A stretch of DNA of 19,573 bases from JANQIO01 sp038746745 (GTDB lineage: Bacteria; Pseudomonadota; Gammaproteobacteria; Pseudomonadales; Halieaceae), in assembly GCA_038746745.1 (NCBI GenBank), contig JBCDKJ010000064.1, forward strand, positions 1 through 19,573. Direction: 5' to 3'. A program made the position numbers and the translations under genes. Under the pieces are notes generated by a model. The model was not told the DNA's origin. It did not search any database and saw only the letters and a program-made list of their open reading frames with translations. This document shows, in pieces, positions 8,861 to 17,209 of the stretch (the first letter of the stretch is position 1; every line of letters starts with the position of its first letter).

Positions 8861-10345
8861 ATGAGCGGACTCTTCACTGACCACTTGCTGAGCGCAATGA
8901 TCGCCGTGCCCTTCCTGGGCATGATTGCCCTGGCCTTTTTACAAGGGCGCTTCTGGATTCTCAGCGGCACTCTCGCCATCACTCTGTTAAACGTGGTGCT
9001 CGCACTAGTCCTGTGGCTGCGCTTCGATCTGACCGAACAGGGTATGCAGTTTGTCGAGCGCACTGCGTGGATGCCTACCTTTGGCATTGAATACGCTGTG
9101 GGGGTAGACGGCGTCAGCCTGTTGCTGGTGATACTGACCAGCCTGCTACCGCCGCTGTGTGTGCTGGGTAGCTGGGATGCCATCACCAGCCGCCTCAAAG
9201 CCTTCATGATGCTGATTCTGCTGGTGGAAGGCGCCATGCTGGTGGTGTTTACCGCACTGGATGCCTTCCTGTTCTTTATGCTGTGGGAAGTCACCATGAT
9301 TCCCATGTACTTCATGATTGTGCTGTGGGGCGGACCGGAGCGCGTCGCCGCTGGACTTAAATACGTAATCTACAGTCTCGCCGGGAGCTTGTTATTGCTG
9401 GTGGGTATTCTGGGACTCTCGCTGCAGGCCGATACCTTCAACATTCAGCTGCTGGCGCAGCATGATTATTCAGAGCAATCCCAGTTCTGGATATTCATTG
9501 CCTTGTTTCTGGGTTTTGCTATCAAATTGCCCATGCTTCCGTTTCATACCTGGCTGCCAGACGCGCACTCCGAAGCACCTACCGCAGGAAGCGTATTACT
9601 GGCCGGCGTACTGTTGAAAATGGGTGGTTACGGATTGATACGCTTCTGCCTGCCGATTTTCCCGGAGGTGTCTATCCAGTTTGCACCCTTTCTGCTGTGG
9701 CTCTCGGTGGCGGGCATACTCTATGGCGGCTACATGGCACTGGCGCAGAGCGACCTGAAGCGGCTGGTCGCCTACTCTTCGGTGTCTCACATGGGCTTTG
9801 TGACTCTCGGCATCTTCTCGATGAACAATGAGGGTATTGAGGGCGCAATCCTGCAAATGATGACCCATGGCCTGACCACCGGCGCGATGTTTCTGATTGT
9901 GGGGCAGCTATACGACCGCACGCACAGTCGCGAGATTGCGGACTACGGCGGCGTCTATAAACGCATGCCGCGCTTCGTCGCAATACTTAGCCTGTTCGCC
10001 GTGGCCTCCTTCGGCCTGCCGGCGACGTCCAACTTCATCGGCGAGTTCCTGATTCTCGTCGGTGTGTCCTACCAGGGCTTTGTCTTTGTGGTTCTTGCCA
10101 TGGGCGGCATTGTTCTGGGCGCGGCCTACATGCTGTGGATGCTACAGCGCGTCGCGTTGGGCGAACCCCGCACTGAGGCCGCAAAGCAGCTCATCGACAT
10201 CAATACTCGAGAGTTAGTTACGCTGGCACCCCTGGTGATTGCCGTACTTGGCATCGGTCTGTATCCAGGACCATTGCTGGAGGCGATGGATTCCAGCGTG
10301 ACGTATGTGGTGGAGCAAGTTGCTGAGGCTCAAGCACGACCCTAG
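8861..10345 (+). CDS. NuoM-like proton-translocating subunit
   Basis: This 494-residue NuoM/MrpD-family membrane protein has the antiporter signature residues at complex I-like spacing: Glu143 in MLWEVTMIPMYFMIV, Lys222 in FAIKLPMLPFHTWLPDAH and Lys253 in GVLLKMGGYGLIRF. The 31-residue gap between the two lysines matches E. coli NuoM. It is the third intact ion-channel-type subunit of the operon, after MrpD and the NuoL-like protein. The frame is open from a TTG at 8843, but the ATG at 8861, seven bases after the previous stop and behind an AGGG-containing stretch, is the natural start. It is the last gene of the operon. Its TAG stop is shared within a CTAG palindrome with the convergent phoX-like gene. 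Confidence 0.92.
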   Translation: MSGLFTDHLLSAMIAVPFLGMIALAFLQGRFWILSGTLAITLLNVVLALVLWLRFDLTEQGMQFVERTAWMPTFGIEYAVGVDGVSLLLVILTSLLPPLCVLGSWDAITSRLKAFMMLILLVEGAMLVVFTALDAFLFFMLWEVTMIPMYFMIVLWGGPERVAAGLKYVIYSLAGSLLLLVGILGLSLQADTFNIQLLAQHDYSEQSQFWIFIALFLGFAIKLPMLPFHTWLPDAHSEAPTAGSVLLAGVLLKMGGYGLIRFCLPIFPEVSIQFAPFLLWLSVAGILYGGYMALAQSDLKRLVAYSSVSHMGFVTLGIFSMNNEGIEGAILQMMTHGLTTGAMFLIVGQLYDRTHSREIADYGGVYKRMPRFVAILSLFAVASFGLPATSNFIGEFLILVGVSYQGFVFVVLAMGGIVLGAAYMLWMLQRVALGEPRTEAAKQLIDINTRELVTLAPLVIAVLGIGLYPGPLLEAMDSSVTYVVEQVAEAQARP

Positions 10346-11859
10346 AAACCACCCCGCTCCCATGGGCCGGTAATCGCAAACGTCACTCCCGGCGTCTGGA
10401 TGTTCACGTACAAGTACTGACCCGCGGGATCGAAACAGACGCCAGCCCATTCCTGACTGCGATAGTCTGCCGGTGCAATAAACGGCCGCCCCGGCAATTC
10501 GGCCTCCAACAGCATATTATTCTCGGCAAACACGAATGACGCCCCGTCTTGCCCAATACCGATCATGCGAGTGCCGATCGATGAACCATCTTCCAACTGG
10601 ACGCCGCCCCCGTCCTCACAGACGATAACGGCACCTTTGGGCGTTACAGTAACGTTGTCAGGATTATCCGCGGTAACGGCATCAGGCGAAACAAATAGCG
10701 CTGTAAGCTGCTCGTCGCCTGGTACATAGGCCCAAACCTGACCCTTACCCGCCGCACCGCCTGAAGTATCGACAACGTAAATAACGCCATCCTGATACCA
10801 GCAGCCCTCGCCGCGACGCATACGCGCGCCGCCCTTTGCCTCGCCCTGAAGGTAAGGGCCGGAACGACCCACACCCACAATCGGAGGGAAACCTGGAGCC
10901 GGTGCGCCAAGGTCTTCCGGTCCCGCGGTTGGATCATCGATCACTACCCACTCCACTGCGAAGCTATCACCTTGCAAAGCCGTCGTAAGATCGAAGTTGG
11001 GGCTGCCAGAAATAGTGAGCATTTCCAGCGTGCCACCCTGCTCCAGCGAGCCAACGGTTTGGCTGGTGTCATTCGGCGTGAAGCGATAGAAACCGGATTG
11101 TGGGTTGTTGTCTTCCGTCAAATACACGCGGGAGTCTCGAGGGTCTACCGCTAAGGCCTCGTGCTCCATCAAACCCATGGCCGTAATCGGAACCGCACTC
11201 GCCTGGCCTAGCGCTGGGTCCGGCACCTCAAACACATAGCCGTGATCCTGCGCACCAATAAGACTGCCCAGGGTAATGGTTTCTTCACAGGTCAACCAAC
11301 TGCCCCAGGGTGTCGGGCCACCGGCACAGTTCGCTAAGGTGCCTGCGAGCGTGGCCGTATCCTCAATCAGTTGACCATCGCGCATACGCAGTGCCGTTGT
11401 GCCGCCCCCCAATCCCGCTAGCAAGCCGGGCAGCGAGAGCGTGTCATAGACCGGCGCAAGCCCATCACCAATCAGCGGGAGTGGTTGTCCGGGTTCAACC
11501 ACCGAGCGCTCGTGATTACGGATAAGCACGCTTTCGCCAGAGCCCCCTGCACCGCTCACCACCGCCATACCGTCGTGACGATCCGGTGTCAGTGTGCCAT
11601 CGGACATAATGTCCCCGGTCCAGCCGAACGACCTGTAGGTAAACCCCTCCGGCAACTTTAGTAATGGCAGACCCGTGGTCGTATCGTTGACCGGCTGAAT
11701 AGGCCCGTACGCCAGAGGGACCGCCTGATTTAGAACAAAATCATCATTGCTATCACTACAGGCCTGAAACAGCGGCGCAAGACTTATTGCTATGGCCGAG
11801 TTACTGGCTCCGGCGAGAAAGCGGCGTCGGTTAAATGGGGGTAATTTGGCCTCTGACAC
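10342..11859 (-). CDS. PhoX-family (DUF839) Tat-exported phosphatase-like protein
   Basis: This 505-residue protein matches PhoX/DUF839, a family of iron-calcium alkaline phosphatases and relatives exported to the periplasm. A Tat signal is visible (RRRFLAG at residues 11-17, then a hydrophobic stretch). A cysteine at residue 34 (LFQAC) could be a weak lipobox, so an anchored form is possible. Family motifs include the NHER segment at 115-118 and CAGGPTPWGSWLTCEE at 178-193, containing the metal-cluster cysteine and glutamates, plus a MEHEAL segment. Many DUF839 members have no proven phosphatase activity, so the exact substrate is uncertain. The start is GTG with GAGG seven bases upstream. 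It may be co-transcribed with the DUF1223 gene 84 bases upstream. Confidence 0.88.
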   Translation of the reverse strand: MSEAKLPPFNRRRFLAGASNSAIAISLAPLFQACSDSNDDFVLNQAVPLAYGPIQPVNDTTTGLPLLKLPEGFTYRSFGWTGDIMSDGTLTPDRHDGMAVVSGAGGSGESVLIRNHERSVVEPGQPLPLIGDGLAPVYDTLSLPGLLAGLGGGTTALRMRDGQLIEDTATLAGTLANCAGGPTPWGSWLTCEETITLGSLIGAQDHGYVFEVPDPALGQASAVPITAMGLMEHEALAVDPRDSRVYLTEDNNPQSGFYRFTPNDTSQTVGSLEQGGTLEMLTISGSPNFDLTTALQGDSFAVEWVVIDDPTAGPEDLGAPAPGFPPIVGVGRSGPYLQGEAKGGARMRRGEGCWYQDGVIYVVDTSGGAAGKGQVWAYVPGDEQLTALFVSPDAVTADNPDNVTVTPKGAVIVCEDGGGVQLEDGSSIGTRMIGIGQDGASFVFAENNMLLEAELPGRPFIAPADYRSQEWAGVCFDPAGQYLYVNIQTPGVTFAITGPWERGGF

Positions 11860-11897
11860 GGGAAAACCTCGTTATGTTTTACCTCACCGTACGAGGT
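11860..11897 (-). promoter_or_regulatory. phoX-like leader with possible hairpin over the ribosome binding site
   Basis: On the minus strand the Shine-Dalgarno GAGG (plus positions 11867-11870) lies in ACGAGGT. An exact complementary ACCTCGT lies upstream (plus positions 11891-11897). The seven-base stem would sequester the binding site. A competing shorter pairing of ACCTC with a nearer GAGGT is also possible. This is seen by eye; folding energy was not computed. Confidence 0.35.
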
Positions 11898-11943
11898 CCG
11901 TGTTACCGGTTGGTGACGCCGATGCTACAAAGCGAATACCTGG

Positions 11944-12678
11944 CTATAACCAGCCACCAGTTGCTTGAACATAATCTCCACGCTGGTCCAGCACCCAGAG
12001 TGCCACAGCCACATCGTCGGCCTCGGGGCTTTTCGAAGCGGTACCGATCCAGCGCCCTGCTTCAAAACGTAGCTCGACCCGCTCAGGCGCACCCGCCACG
12101 AAATCATGCTTCAAATTACGACCCCGATTTTCGCCACGACCCACATCAGTTTTCTGGTTTGCACGCAAATAGACTATTTCCGCTCTTGGTGATTCGAAGC
12201 TGAGACCCGCTGCCGGTTCAAAGCTGACCGCTACAGCGGCGCCTGCTGACTTTGCACTCAAAACGCCCACATCCATAGACAGAGTATCCACTCGCTGCGG
12301 CGGCGTGACGCGCCACCGCTGATACTCACCTCTATTCAGAAAGACGCCCGGTGTGTAAACGCCCGAGCCAACCGCAGCCGCCATCCTTCGCTGACGCTGA
12401 TCATTCTCCCGCCGCCCAAAGGGGTCACGCCAACCCAGGTAGTCCCAATAGGTCACATGCCAGGCTACAGGAACAACCTCCGTCCACAGATCATCTCTAT
12501 CCTTGAGAGCACTTAACCACCGATCCGCCGGCGGGCAACTGGAGCAGCCTTGGGAGGTGTAGAGTTCTACGAGCGCTGCTTGAGAAGAACTGCTTTTGCA
12601 TGACCAGTCGGCAAACGTGTTAGAGGAGATGAGGGTAATCAGAGAGGCGGCAAGCAAAACGTAAGTAGGACTACGCAT
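11944..12678 (-). CDS. DUF1223 secreted thioredoxin-like protein
   Basis: This 244-residue protein is of family DUF1223, predicted periplasmic proteins with a thioredoxin-like fold and no settled function. The first 23 residues look like a Sec signal peptide ending in TFA. The family motif LYTSQGCSSCPPADRWL contains a CxxC pair at Cys45/Cys48. WHVTYWDYLGWRDPF and YTPGVFLNRGEYQRW are further family segments. The CxxC pair suggests a redox or metal role, but this is inference. The start ATG has a good Shine-Dalgarno (AAGGA) five to seven bases upstream. The gene diverges from the DUF2235 gene with only 41 bases between them, and it lies upstream of the phoX-like gene on the same strand. Confidence 0.9.
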   Translation of the reverse strand: MRSPTYVLLAASLITLISSNTFADWSCKSSSSQAALVELYTSQGCSSCPPADRWLSALKDRDDLWTEVVPVAWHVTYWDYLGWRDPFGRRENDQRQRRMAAAVGSGVYTPGVFLNRGEYQRWRVTPPQRVDTLSMDVGVLSAKSAGAAVAVSFEPAAGLSFESPRAEIVYLRANQKTDVGRGENRGRNLKHDFVAGAPERVELRFEAGRWIGTASKSPEADDVAVALWVLDQRGDYVQATGGWL

Positions 12679-12719
12679 AAAAATTCCTTACAGGCAGACG
12701 TAGACTAAGAGTCGGTGCA

Positions 12720-14321
12720 ATGCAGAAAGTTCGATCTCGTGTTCACCCTACAACACTGTCTGGAGCGACACACGCTGTGAAGAGATTGATTGTCTGCTGT
12801 GACGGCACCTGGAACACCCCTGACATGGCGAGCCCCACAAACGTCGTTCGCATGGCGCAGGCCATCCGAAAGTCAGGGGCTCCTGGCAAAACTGCACAGG
12901 TCGTCTACTACGACGAGGGTGTGGGCACGGGTGGCCCCATCGACAAATTTGTCGGCGGTGGTGTTGGCAAGGGCATCGATATCAACATCATGCAGGCCTA
13001 CCGATTTCTGGCCAACAACTACGAGGCCGGCGATGAAATCTATCTGTTTGGCTTCAGTCGGGGCGCCTATACCATTCGCAGCCTTGGCGGCATGATCGGG
13101 ATAGCCGGATTGCTGGGGCGCGACCAGATCACCGATGTATCAGCAGCCTACGAACTCTACCGTTCCAAACCCACGCCCGCGGCAGCGAAGCAGTTTCGAC
13201 AGAACCACAGAACAGAGACGATTCCAGACATTACCGTAATGGGTTGCTGGGACACCGTGGGTGCCCTCGGCCTGCCCGACAAGCTCCCATGGCTTAACTG
13301 GGAAACAAAGACGCGGAGACGCTACGCGTTTGTTGATACGCGCCTGGGCAAACACGTTAAAGCAGGCCTGCATGCCGTTGCCATTGACGAACGGCGCAAG
13401 GAGTTTGACTACACGCCCATGCAAAAAGCCAAGGGGGCCGGCCAGCAACAGATCGTGAAGCAAGCCTGGTTTCCTGGAGATCACGGCAGCGTCGGCGGCG
13501 GCTCAGAGCATAAAGAACCCCTTTCGCGAGCTGCCCTGCAATGGATGTGCGACGAAATCCATTCGCTGGGACTGAAACTCTCTGTCGACCTAATGCGGGT
13601 TCCAGGGCTGCAAAGCGAGGATGAGAATGCATTCTTTTCCCCCACCACCAGCGTCATTTACGGCAAAAACATACGCAAGCTCGATGCGCAGACCACCTTC
13701 CACAAATCAGCGCTGCTTCGCTTTACCAACCTCCCCGGTTACCGAAAAAGCCTTGGCAAGTCGCAAAGAGAAAAACTTGAATCCGCCGCCAAGCACACTC
13801 TGCCCACGCTCACGGTCCCCACGACGATGACTTCATTGGCGCCGGGCGAGACCGCACACGTCATCGTTAGGGCCGAGCAACGACGCAACAGAACCAATAT
13901 CTCCCTGGAAGCGGACGGGCGCTACGAAATCAGCGTTGCATCCACACAACACTGGCAGGACGGGGAGCTGCCACCCTGCCGAGCCAACGGTTGGAACGTT
14001 GACGACCCGGCGCTGGAAAGCGTTTTCGATGGCATGGCGTCCATCGGCACAAAGCCGCTCATCAAGATGGGCCGAAAATCCCGCGTTATGCCGGAGGAGG
14101 ACTGGTTTGTCCTGTGTGGAGAACAGAAAATTCCCAGTGGCTACACAGAGCCCTTTGCGATCGGAGACGGGTCGCGACTACCCAACGGGGTCTTTCATGC
14201 TCTAGTAGAGGGAGAACTGGTGCTCTTCGCTAATGACCTCAGTTCAAAAATCGGTTTGCTCGACAAATATGACAATAATGCCGGTTGGCTTGTATTACGG
14301 CTTAAGCGCTTGTCCCAGTGA
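12720..14321 (+). CDS. DUF2235 alpha/beta hydrolase with C-terminal LecA-like domain
   Basis: The N-terminal part (about residues 20-350 of 533) is a DUF2235 alpha/beta hydrolase, the fold shared with Tle1-type phospholipase effectors. Seen are RLIVCCDGTWNT, the nucleophile elbow GFSRGAYT with Ser113, Asp178 in CWDTVGALG, and His255 in GDHGSVGGG, which could form the Ser-Asp-His triad. From about Gly376 to the end the protein looks like a PA-IL/LecA-type beta-sandwich: GETAHVIVRAE, DGRYEISVAS.HWQDG, a GELVLFANDL strand (Asp506) and YDNNAGWLVLRL (Asp518-Asn520). No secretion signal is seen. The frame starts at ATG 12720 (weak AAGAG upstream). A GTG at 12777, right before the conserved KRLIVCCDG, with GGAG upstream, is a plausible alternative. 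Substrate unknown; lipid ester hydrolysis is inferred from the family. Confidence 0.85.
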   Translation: MQKVRSRVHPTTLSGATHAVKRLIVCCDGTWNTPDMASPTNVVRMAQAIRKSGAPGKTAQVVYYDEGVGTGGPIDKFVGGGVGKGIDINIMQAYRFLANNYEAGDEIYLFGFSRGAYTIRSLGGMIGIAGLLGRDQITDVSAAYELYRSKPTPAAAKQFRQNHRTETIPDITVMGCWDTVGALGLPDKLPWLNWETKTRRRYAFVDTRLGKHVKAGLHAVAIDERRKEFDYTPMQKAKGAGQQQIVKQAWFPGDHGSVGGGSEHKEPLSRAALQWMCDEIHSLGLKLSVDLMRVPGLQSEDENAFFSPTTSVIYGKNIRKLDAQTTFHKSALLRFTNLPGYRKSLGKSQREKLESAAKHTLPTLTVPTTMTSLAPGETAHVIVRAEQRRNRTNISLEADGRYEISVASTQHWQDGELPPCRANGWNVDDPALESVFDGMASIGTKPLIKMGRKSRVMPEEDWFVLCGEQKIPSGYTEPFAIGDGSRLPNGVFHALVEGELVLFANDLSSKIGLLDKYDNNAGWLVLRLKRLSQ

Positions 14322-14374
14322 ATGCTTATTTAAGGATCAATTCCGCAAAACCCCAGAAAGACTAAAGAGCAGAC

Positions 14375-15877
14375 ATGGAAACCAACCCTTGGGAAAATAC
14401 TATAGAACTTCTACTTGCAGCTGCATTTGTATTAGTAACCGCCTTTGATCGATTCAACCAGCCTAACGACATACGATACACCACCACCGGCGTGCACTAT
14501 TGGGGCACGGTGACCGCGTATTGGGTGTTCTGTCTAGGGCTATATCTCTTTTGTTGCTTTTACCCAAAAGTCGTCGAGTGGCTGCCTCTATCCGACTCCA
14601 TGGTCGAAAGTCTCAAAGGCATGTCTACGCCGTTCGTTTCCGCGATGATCGTCTCTGTTGTAGCACCTCGCATCCCCTTAGTGAACGCCTACGACCAAAA
14701 AGTTATTAAGACGCTGCACAACTTCGCAAGGATTCCTTCAGAAGTAAGGCGCCTATCTCAAAGCATCATGCAGAGCGCTGTCTCTCTCGAGAACTACAGC
14801 AGTGAGATCTCAGAGCTGAACCGAAAGTATTCAGACAGCCTTGGTGGGTTCTCTTTCGGCAACGGTGATCAAGGAGTTCATTACGCACTTTTTATTAAGG
14901 CCGCTTGCGTCTATTCGAGGATGGATGCGCTCTCTAACCGTGGAGAGATTGCCCAGTACCGCGCCACTCATGCTGCTGAGTTTAATGAGCTAAGGGAAGG
15001 GTTTGATCTTATGCTTGCTAAGGCTTCTCGTACTATGACCCTTGAGGAGAGCTGCAGAGATGGTCACGAAGACTTAAAAAGCGCATTGGGTGAAATACAC
15101 AAGGATTTTGAAGAGCTCTGCAACTCATTCTATGAATGCTTATGTTTATCGATTTCCAGATACCTGCTAAAGCAAAAGTTAACTAACAGCACTCGTGACA
15201 AAGCTCTTGCAGCGCTAGGGATTGAGTACAAAAAAAAGCACTCAGCAGATTCATTAAATTTCGCAATCCTACTTTCCGGAATCGCATTTGTAGTAGTGAG
15301 CTTCGTGGTTGCAATTTTTCAAGGTACCGAAGACCTACTAACGCCTGGTGCACTTGTGATCATAGGCACGCCTACCGCAAATCTACTAACCCCGGCCTTC
15401 GTAACAGCCCTTCTTGCTACGATCTGGCCTATCCATATAGAGTATCCACCGAGAAGGTATCCGCCATTTCACAGATATGTCGCTAGCGGATTCTTGGCGT
15501 TTTGCGCCGCGGTTTTACTAGCCAGCATTTTCCGGTTACGGCATTTTCACGACATAAGCAGGGTTGTCGATCACGCCTTGGACAACTGGTCTTTCGTAGC
15601 TGCCGTGATAGCGGTTTGTCTTCTATGGAGGATCGATACGGCCGTTTCCAGTCGCATAAGGAAGCAACATCAGAAGTATGTTGATGCGATTCTAGTAGCT
15701 TTGCCGGCGACAAGCGTAATGTGGATAGTCGCATCCTCTGAAAGTAAGGCTGAACCCATATTTCAAGAAACGCTCTTGATGCTCGTAGTAGTGACCGCGC
15801 TTTTAACTGCGATCATTGGCTTTATGCTTCCAGATTTCTTTAAAGAAAGCTCAAACACCGGGGTGGTGGACCCATAG
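14375..15877 (+). CDS. Unrecognised polytopic membrane protein
   Basis: I do not recognise this 500-residue protein. Two or three hydrophobic helices lie in the first about 105 residues (IELLLAAAFVLVTAF; GTVTAYWVFCLGLYLFCC; FVSAMIVSVVAPRIPLV). A long soluble, helix-rich and charged section of about 185 residues follows. Five or six more helices fill residues about 293-490 (including FAILLSGIAFVVVSFVVAIF and LLMLVVVTALLTAIIGFML). The architecture, a cytoplasmic helical domain held between membrane bundles, is that of a sensor, effector or structural protein. It lies 53 bases after the DUF2235 gene on the same strand and could be co-transcribed. Its A+T content and codon use (many AGA, CTA, TTA) differ visibly from the operon at 1-10345, which suggests acquisition. 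No function is assigned. Confidence 0.75.
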   Translation: METNPWENTIELLLAAAFVLVTAFDRFNQPNDIRYTTTGVHYWGTVTAYWVFCLGLYLFCCFYPKVVEWLPLSDSMVESLKGMSTPFVSAMIVSVVAPRIPLVNAYDQKVIKTLHNFARIPSEVRRLSQSIMQSAVSLENYSSEISELNRKYSDSLGGFSFGNGDQGVHYALFIKAACVYSRMDALSNRGEIAQYRATHAAEFNELREGFDLMLAKASRTMTLEESCRDGHEDLKSALGEIHKDFEELCNSFYECLCLSISRYLLKQKLTNSTRDKALAALGIEYKKKHSADSLNFAILLSGIAFVVVSFVVAIFQGTEDLLTPGALVIIGTPTANLLTPAFVTALLATIWPIHIEYPPRRYPPFHRYVASGFLAFCAAVLLASIFRLRHFHDISRVVDHALDNWSFVAAVIAVCLLWRIDTAVSSRIRKQHQKYVDAILVALPATSVMWIVASSESKAEPIFQETLLMLVVVTALLTAIIGFMLPDFFKESSNTGVVDP

Positions 15878-15932
15878 CCCCTTGCCCTGGGTAAGACCAA
15901 CGGCGAAAGCAAAAGAATACTGCTGAATGAAA

Positions 15933-15956
15933 AGGGGCACCTGCGTAGGTGCCCTT
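15933..15956 (+). terminator. Hairpin terminator after the membrane-protein gene
   Basis: GGGCACCT and AGGTGCCC form a perfect 8-bp stem around a GCGT loop, extended by one G-T and one A-T pair. It lies 56 bases after the stop at 15877 and ends in a short T-containing tail (TTGTCT). The U-run is weak but the stem is strong. The transposable element starts immediately after it. Confidence 0.6.
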
Positions 15957-15971
15957 GTCTGTAGTTATTAA

Positions 15972-16010
15972 GACATAGCTTACAACGCATACCGAAGACA
16001 TGGTTTACAC
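15972..16010 (+). repeat. Left inverted terminal region of the IS, two motif copies
   Basis: GACATAGCTTACA at 15972-15984 and GACATGGTTTACA at 15997-16009 match at 11 of 13 positions and are exactly 25 bases apart. The segment 15986-16010 matches the reverse complement of 17229-17253 at 21 of 25 positions. These are probably transposase binding sites. Confidence 0.65.
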
Positions 16011-16036
16011 ATTTAGGTATTTGGAGGGATCTCCAG

Positions 16037-17209
16037 ATGCCGTGGAAAGAGTGTAAGCCAATGGATGAACGCCTTAAGTTTGTAGCTCGTTGCCTGGAAG
16101 GCGAGAAGATGTCTGTTCTGTGCCGAGAGTTCGGTATCTCTCGGGTCACGGGCTACAAGATATTCAATCGCTATAAGGAATGCGGCCTGGATGGTCTTCA
16201 GGACCGCAGCCGCCGGCCCTACCGGCATGCCAACAAGCTCCCGTTCCAGATAGAGCGGGCCATTCTCGCCATCAAACGCGAGTATCCTACCTGGGGCGCT
16301 CCCAAGATTCGGGAGAAGCTGATCCGGGAATATCCCATGCTCAAACCGCCTGCCAAAAGTACCGTGCACGCGGTTCTCGATCGCGACGGCCTGGTGCAGC
16401 GCCGCAAGCGGCGCCGCTATAAAGCTCAGGGTACCGAACTACGGGAAGCCTGCAGTCCTAATGGCCTATGGTGCGCCGACTACAAGGGCGAGTTCATGCT
16501 GGGCAATAGACAGTACTGCTACCCGCTTACAATCACCGATTACCGCAGCCGTTATCTACTGGCGTGCGAAGGTCTGGCCTCTACCAAGTCTAACCTGGCG
16601 TTCACCGTGTTTGAGCGGGTGTTTAGGGACTATGGCCTCCCGGAAGCGATCCGCACGGACAATGGCATCCCCTTTGCCTCACCCAACGCCTTCTTTGGAT
16701 TGAGCCGACTGTCCATTTGGTGGTTGCGCCTGGGTATCAAGATCCAGCGGATAAAACCGGGCCATCCCCAGCAGAACGGCCGCCACGAGCGCATGCACCT
16801 GACCCTGAAGAAAGCGGCCACCAAGCCCGCCAGCTTCAACTTTCTGCAACAGCAGGAGCGCTTCGAAGCCTTCCAAGGCATTTACAACAACGAACGTCCC
16901 CACCAGGCTCTGGGTGGGCAATACCCGGGTGATGTGTATACGCCTTCAGTGAGAGGCTACCGACCGCCAGAAGAGCCAGAGTACCCGTTCGCAGACCGAG
17001 TTGTGAGGGTCACAACGTGCGGGAGAATCTGCATCGGTCGACGCAAGGTGAATCTGAGCGTCGTGTTCGCGGGGCAAACTGTGGGGATCACCGAGGTGGC
17101 TGACCGCATCTGGCTGGTCAGTTTCCTCGATTATGAGCTAGGCTTCTTTGATGAGACTGAAGGGAGAGTGGAACCAACCACCAATCCCTTCTTACCGACA
17201 AACATGTAA
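16037..17209 (+). CDS. IS481-family DDE transposase
   Basis: This 390-residue transposase starts with a helix-turn-helix region (about residues 26-46, LCREFGISRVTGYKIFNRY). An rve integrase core follows, with Asp148 in WCADYKGEF, Asp208 in IRTDNGIPFAS and Glu251 in QNGRHERMHLTLK, the DDE triad. The Asp-Glu spacing is somewhat longer than the classical 35. The C-terminal domain (NERPHQALGGQYPGDVYTPS and beyond) is typical of the family. The ATG at 16037 has GGAGG ten bases upstream. An in-frame ATG at 16061 is an alternative. The frame is unbroken and ends inside the inner right-end repeat, so the gene appears functional. It moves its own element by cut or copy transposition. Confidence 0.93.
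   Translation: MPWKECKPMDERLKFVARCLEGEKMSVLCREFGISRVTGYKIFNRYKECGLDGLQDRSRRPYRHANKLPFQIERAILAIKREYPTWGAPKIREKLIREYPMLKPPAKSTVHAVLDRDGLVQRRKRRRYKAQGTELREACSPNGLWCADYKGEFMLGNRQYCYPLTITDYRSRYLLACEGLASTKSNLAFTVFERVFRDYGLPEAIRTDNGIPFASPNAFFGLSRLSIWWLRLGIKIQRIKPGHPQQNGRHERMHLTLKKAATKPASFNFLQQQERFEAFQGIYNNERPHQALGGQYPGDVYTPSVRGYRPPEEPEYPFADRVVRVTTCGRICIGRRKVNLSVVFAGQTVGITEVADRIWLVSFLDYELGFFDETEGRVEPTTNPFLPTNM

Noticed and set aside
6826..10345. Part of a respiratory complex I operon.
   Set aside because: No nuoA-K, H, I, J or N genes accompany the NuoL- and NuoM-like genes; they are linked to Mrp subunits and DabA.
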